Assembly: GCA_002427055.1 (NCBI GenBank) | Contig: DIPA01000019.1 | Coordinates: 917-9,371, forward strand | From: Firmicutes bacterium UBA5500 | GTDB lineage: Bacteria; Bacillota; UBA994; UBA5500 | Reading direction: 5' to 3' | DNA: 8,455 nt | In this document: piece by piece, positions 5,233 to 8,455 of the stretch | Position numbering within the stretch: the first letter of the stretch is position 1 | Layout: each line of letters opens with the position of its first letter | The notes under the pieces: generated by a model | Told to the model about the DNA's origin: nothing | Seen by the model: only the letters and a program-made list of their open reading frames with translations | The model's database searches: none | Translations under genes and position numbers: made by a program

Positions 5233-6516
5233 GTGATGATAAATTCTACCCTTCGTTCAGAGCTCTTAGCTCAAGTAGACAAACGGGCTGATGAGTTGAT
5301 TCAACTAGCGGCACACTTGATCCAGATTCCTAGCGAAAACCCACCGGGGAACTCCGGTGCCATAGCCGACGCAATTTCGGCTTACTTAGTTAGGCAAGGC
5401 ATAGCTTCTGAAGAACTGGTAGCTCCCGGAGGGCATGTCAACCTGCTGGCCAGACTAGAAACTGAGCGCCCCGGCAAGCGACTTATTTTCTGCGGCCATA
5501 CGGATGTGGTGCCGGCGGGCGACCGCAGCCGTTGGGATTTCTCCCCCGAGAGCGGAGAGGTAAGAGACGGCTACTTGCTAGGACGTGGAGCCAGCGACAT
5601 GAAGGCCGGCTTGGCAGGACTTATGTTGGCCATGGCTATTCTAAAACAGCACCGGGATAAGTTTTCCGGGGAGATTGTACTGGCCGCCGCTGATGATGAG
5701 GAAACAGGCGGCGAATTTGGCGTGGAGTGGCTGCTAGCAGAAGGCCATCTGCGGGGGAATGCTTGCTTAATTGCAGAGCCGTCTTCAGCGCTTTATCCAA
5801 CAATTGGGCAGAAGGGTTCGGCATGGACGCGACTAATTTTCCGAGGGCAGCCTACTCATGGTAGCCTGGCTCCGATCGAAGGAGATAGCGCCACACTCAA
5901 GGCGGCGAAAGCAACAGTAGCTTTGCAGCGGTTATTTGAGATGCCAGTGGCTTTCCCCGAAGACTTGAGGTCTGTGCTAGAGGTATCACAGGAATACATT
6001 CGCCGGAACAGAGCAAACCCGCGCACTGCAGAGATTCTAGATCATGTTAGCGTGAACGTAGGGGTGTTACGGGGTGGGAGCAAGGCGAATATTGTTGCTG
6101 ACCAGTGTGTGCTGGAAACAGACATTAGGGTTCCATTTGGGGCTACTCCAGAACAGGTAGCCGCCCATATTGACAAGCTGTTGGCAGAAGTGGGGCTTAA
6201 GCGAGGTGTTGATTACGAAGCTGAGCGGATGGCGTTCCATGGACCGGCCAACTACACGCTACCTTCCGAGCCGATAGTACAAGCCGTTCTGCGTTCTATT
6301 GAACTGGTACGGGGAGAGCGGGCTGACGGTGTGTTGCAGTGGGCCAGCAGTGATGCGCGCTATTTCCGCCGCTTTGATATTCCTGTGTTGCAATACGGAC
6401 CGGCCGATTTGCCAACCATTCATGGGCTGAATGAGAAGGTATTGGTGGAGGAGATCGTTGCTGCAGCAAAAGTATACGTGTTGACTGCCGTTGATTATCT
6501 CACTGAGGGAAAGTAA
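5233..6516 (+). CDS. M20-family metallohydrolase (ArgE/DapE-type deacylase or dipeptidase)
   Basis: This 427-residue cytoplasmic di-zinc enzyme cleaves amide bonds of N-acyl amino acids or small peptides. The ligand set is complete: H89 in GHTDVVP with D91, bridging D122 in GRGASDMKAG, the catalytic base E156 and ligand E157 in DEETGG, E182 in IAEPS, and a late His397 in IHGLNE. The dimerisation (lid) domain, about residues 190-305, holds the conserved H209 in PTHGS, which reaches the partner's active site. Length and motif wording fit the acetylornithine deacetylase/succinyl-diaminopimelate desuccinylase branch. No arg, dap or lys gene is adjacent, so I do not assign a substrate; N-acyl amino acid deacylase or carboxypeptidase-like dipeptidase are alternatives. 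Transcription probably continues into the GNAT gene 55 bases downstream, since no terminator lies in the gap. Confidence 0.88.
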   Translation: MMINSTLRSELLAQVDKRADELIQLAAHLIQIPSENPPGNSGAIADAISAYLVRQGIASEELVAPGGHVNLLARLETERPGKRLIFCGHTDVVPAGDRSRWDFSPESGEVRDGYLLGRGASDMKAGLAGLMLAMAILKQHRDKFSGEIVLAAADDEETGGEFGVEWLLAEGHLRGNACLIAEPSSALYPTIGQKGSAWTRLIFRGQPTHGSLAPIEGDSATLKAAKATVALQRLFEMPVAFPEDLRSVLEVSQEYIRRNRANPRTAEILDHVSVNVGVLRGGSKANIVADQCVLETDIRVPFGATPEQVAAHIDKLLAEVGLKRGVDYEAERMAFHGPANYTLPSEPIVQAVLRSIELVRGERADGVLQWASSDARYFRRFDIPVLQYGPADLPTIHGLNEKVLVEEIVAAAKVYVLTAVDYLTEGK

Positions 6517-6571
6517 TGATCAGCCAACGGTAGAAAGGCTAACGCCCTAGTTTTTCAGGGAGAGGATAAAG

Positions 6572-7348
6572 ATGATTATTGATAATCAGGTATTTATAGA
6601 TCAGGTGAGAGCGCTCTATTTGCGTGATCCAGGAGCCATTTCCAACATCGCCTACCATAAGTTAGAGGGGTTACTCAAGGAAAGCACTACCTATCAGATA
6701 GATGAAGGCGATAAGCAAGGCCTTTATGCCTTGCGCCGGAATCAGCTGATTTTTTACTGGTCTAACCAACAGGAGCGTTTTCTGGTGCCGCCAGAGCAGC
6801 TAGACGAGCTAAGTTTCTTGGTATTGCATGGCGACTATTATCATCTGGTCGCAGACACCCTTGCCAATCTAACCGCCAAAGAAGGTCATCCCTTGTTCTA
6901 CGATTACACTTTGCGGCAATCGTTACCAGCCAGCGGGCATTACGAAGTTACTGATTTTAACTTTGCGGATGATCGTGATTACTTAGCCGCAGCTGAGATA
7001 ATCACCGGGACGAAGACTGGCTATACGGTGTCCCCAAAGCGGGTGCGCAACTGGATGGACGATAGGGCATTTGATCCTTCATTGTGGCTTCTGGCTAGAG
7101 AACGGTGTTCTGGTCAGCCAGTAGGTGTTGGTATTAGCGCCTATTACGTGCCTATACAGGAAGCCGATCTAGACTGGTTCTTTGTTGACCCAGCTCACCA
7201 AGGCAAAGGTATTGGCCGCATGCTTATCGCGGCTACAGTTGCTCGTTGTCTGCCTAAAGCGAAGATTATTCGCCTTGGTGGCATAGCCGATGACTTCTAT
7301 CAGAAGTGCGGTTTTAGGCGCGGTGATAGGTGGTTCGTAATCAGTTAG
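6572..7348 (+). CDS. GNAT-family N-acetyltransferase with an uncharacterised N-terminal domain
   Basis: In this 258-residue protein the C-terminal half (about 124-258) is a GNAT domain. The strand before motif A is ADLDWFFV, motif A is DPAHQGKGIGRMLI (206-219) with the acetyl-CoA-binding Q-G-K-G-I-G, and the end has DFYQKCGF (241-248), the usual motif-B tyrosine helix. The first 120 residues form a separate region with no family I recognise. They are rich in aromatic residues and lack a signal peptide or membrane segment, and may be a substrate-recognition or degenerate acyltransferase domain. The ATG start has AGGGAGAGG six bases upstream. It is 55 bases after the M20 gene and is followed by a strong terminator, so the two likely form an operon. 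The acceptor substrate is unknown; one link would be an N-acylated compound handled by both enzymes, but this is inference. Confidence 0.8.
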   Translation: MIIDNQVFIDQVRALYLRDPGAISNIAYHKLEGLLKESTTYQIDEGDKQGLYALRRNQLIFYWSNQQERFLVPPEQLDELSFLVLHGDYYHLVADTLANLTAKEGHPLFYDYTLRQSLPASGHYEVTDFNFADDRDYLAAAEIITGTKTGYTVSPKRVRNWMDDRAFDPSLWLLARERCSGQPVGVGISAYYVPIQEADLDWFFVDPAHQGKGIGRMLIAATVARCLPKAKIIRLGGIADDFYQKCGFRRGDRWFVIS

Positions 7349-7365
7349 CACATTGAAAAGCAACA

Positions 7366-7410
7366 GAAACCCTCTTGGTTGCCCTGTGCCATCAAGAGGG
7401 TTTCTTGATT
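7366..7410 (+). terminator. Intrinsic terminator of the M20-GNAT operon
   Basis: This is a perfect 12-bp inverted repeat, GAAACCCTCTTG (7366-7377) and CAAGAGGGTTTC (7393-7404), extendable by an A-T pair outside and a G-U and T-A pair inside. It is followed by TTGATTTG. The stem begins 18 bases after the GNAT stop codon. Confidence 0.85.
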
Positions 7411-7466
7411 TGCGCAACTTGTATACAATATACGTAGCGGTTAAGGATTTGCTCTAGATAAAGTCG

Positions 7467-7495
7467 TTGCATATTAGCTATTAATAGGCTAAATT
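7467..7495 (+). promoter_or_regulatory. Candidate sigma-A promoter of the last GNAT gene
   Basis: TTGCAT (7467-7472) and TAAATT (7490-7495) are separated by 17 bases in an AT-rich stretch, 62 bases before the GTG start. The -35 and -10 boxes each match the consensus only partly. Position after the upstream terminator and before the gene supports it. Confidence 0.35.
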
Positions 7496-7557
7496 TTAGC
7501 TTGGAGTCTGTGTGAGCATGATTGCTGATCCAATAAGTAGGAAGGTGGTGCAGGTAA

Positions 7558-8397
7558 GTGGAGATAACTGTGCGCCGGGCGCGGGTGGAAGATAAGGCGA
7601 GGGTATTGCAGGTAGAAGCTACAGCAACGCCTAATTTGCGTTATCTGTCAGTAATGTTTGAGCATTGGGTACATGATCAGGTAGGGGAACTAAGTGTGGC
7701 AGAGCTGGATGGTATCTTGGTAGGAGTAGCCAAGTTCACTATCTTGCCTGATGGTTCTGCCTGGCTAGAGGCACTAAGAGTTAGCACGGAAGCGCAAGGC
7801 AAAGGTGTTGGTAAGCGTTTCTACCAGCGCTTCTTTGAGTTGGCTCGGGAACGACAGGTTTCAACCATGCGTATGTATACAGGTATTCGCAATGTTGCCA
7901 GCAAAGGCTTGGCTGAACGGTTTGGGTTTCATCTAGCAGCCACCTATCATGGTTCTGGATGTAGTGTAGAGCTTGAGCCGAGTAAGCAAGCGATTGATGG
8001 TTTTCGGGTTATAGACCCAGCAAAGGCTCAGGCTTTGCTCTTGCCGTTAGGTGAGCAATGGGATGGTTTCATGGTGATGAATCGTACTTTCTATGCGGTA
8101 ACGCCAGAGCTATGTGCGGCTTGGGCCAAGGCAGGACAGGTTTATCACGATGCGGAAAGCAATAGCTTGCTGGTCCTGGGGGCGCGTTTTCAGGCTGATC
8201 AGGCTTTGCACATAGCTTGTATGAGCGGTGACTTGAAAAAATGCCTCACCTTTGCTGAGCAAAAAGCTCGTGAGTCGGTAGTGCCCAAATTGACATGCCT
8301 GTTTTCACCTACAGCAACTGCAATTAGCCAAGCTTTACTGCAATATGGTTTTCAACCTGACCCCTCAGACTACATTGTTATGGAAGCAGTGATCTAG
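7558..8397 (+). CDS. GNAT-family acetyltransferase with a second GNAT-like C-terminal half
   Basis: In this 279-residue protein, residues 1-135 are a standard GNAT domain: a strand with AWLEALRV (68-75), then the acetyl-CoA loop AQGKGVGKRFY (79-89), and AERFGFHLAATY (119-130) at the domain end. The W-L-E-A-L-R-V wording recalls amino-acid acetyltransferases of the histidine N-acetyltransferase (NAT16-like) type, but I do not assign a substrate. Residues about 145-279 lack a clear acetyl-CoA loop yet end in LLQYGFQPDPSDYIVME, which resembles the closing strands of a GNAT fold, so this may be a tandem GNAT with a degenerate second half. The GTG start is directly preceded in frame by a TAA (7555-7557), so it cannot lie further upstream. 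AGGAAGGTGG ends nine bases before it. It is probably monocistronic here; no terminator is visible in the 58 bases left. Confidence 0.75.
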   Translation: MEITVRRARVEDKARVLQVEATATPNLRYLSVMFEHWVHDQVGELSVAELDGILVGVAKFTILPDGSAWLEALRVSTEAQGKGVGKRFYQRFFELARERQVSTMRMYTGIRNVASKGLAERFGFHLAATYHGSGCSVELEPSKQAIDGFRVIDPAKAQALLLPLGEQWDGFMVMNRTFYAVTPELCAAWAKAGQVYHDAESNSLLVLGARFQADQALHIACMSGDLKKCLTFAEQKARESVVPKLTCLFSPTATAISQALLQYGFQPDPSDYIVMEAVI

Positions 8398-8455
8398 GCC
8401 ATAGGTTTTCTTGGTAAAGGGCAAAGGACAGTTGAGACACCATACAGAGTTACGG

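Noticed and set aside
5636..5824. Minus-strand frame inside the M20 gene
   Set aside because: It is antisense to a gene with all catalytic motifs intact.
7169..7417. 82-residue minus-strand frame overlapping the GNAT end and its terminator
   Set aside because: It runs through the terminator hairpin and the conserved GNAT motifs on the other strand and has no recognisable product.
7419..7428. Perfect palindrome TTGTATACAA, considered as a GntR-type operator
   Set aside because: Ten-base palindromes are expected several times by chance in a window this size, and no GntR regulator is adjacent.

Overview
The window looks like an ordinary stretch of chromosome from a Gram-positive bacterium of the Bacillota, probably a spore-former or clostridial/Negativicutes-type anaerobe. 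This rests on strong Shine-Dalgarno sites (AAGGAGG type) a few bases before the starts, frequent GTG and TTG starts, compact hairpin-plus-T terminators, a CcpA-type cre-like site, and the protein families present (Bacillus-type leucine dehydrogenase, the 'YGW' class of RsgA, an enterococcal AAC(6')-Ii-like acetyltransferase). GC content looks close to 50% in genes and lower between them. I cannot name a species. I see no mobile element, CRISPR array, tRNA or rRNA.

Layout. At the left edge is the C-terminal part of a flavodoxin-fold protein (+ strand, cut by the window). A 99-base gap (442-540) with no clear signal separates it from a convergent minus-strand block. In order of transcription that block is a secondary RsgA GTPase, an AAC(6')-Ii-like acetyltransferase 38 bases later, a hairpin terminator, and a stand-alone COG3910-type AAA/ABC-like ATPase. 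From about 3157 to 3895 there is a long gap without a convincing gene. Its right end holds the control region of the next gene: a good cre match and an imperfect sigma-54-like element.

The right half is all plus strand. A monocistronic leucine dehydrogenase is closed by a strong terminator. An M20-family deacylase/peptidase and a two-part GNAT protein probably form an operon closed by another terminator. Last is a single GNAT gene with a second, GNAT-like C-terminal half. The final 58 bases (8398-8455) hold nothing I can identify.

How the genes work together. The rsgA/AAC(6')-like pair may be cotranscribed, and both connect to the 30S ribosomal subunit (assembly, and acetylation of drugs that bind it), but any joint role is inference. 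Leucine dehydrogenase and the M20 enzyme fit amino-acid and peptide scavenging. The M20 plus GNAT pair couples an amide-cleaving and an acyl-transferring enzyme on an unknown substrate. I found no strong evidence for an undescribed multi-gene system. The best leads are the regulatory region of leucine dehydrogenase, the likely mis-assignable start of rsgA, and the resistance-like acetyltransferase.
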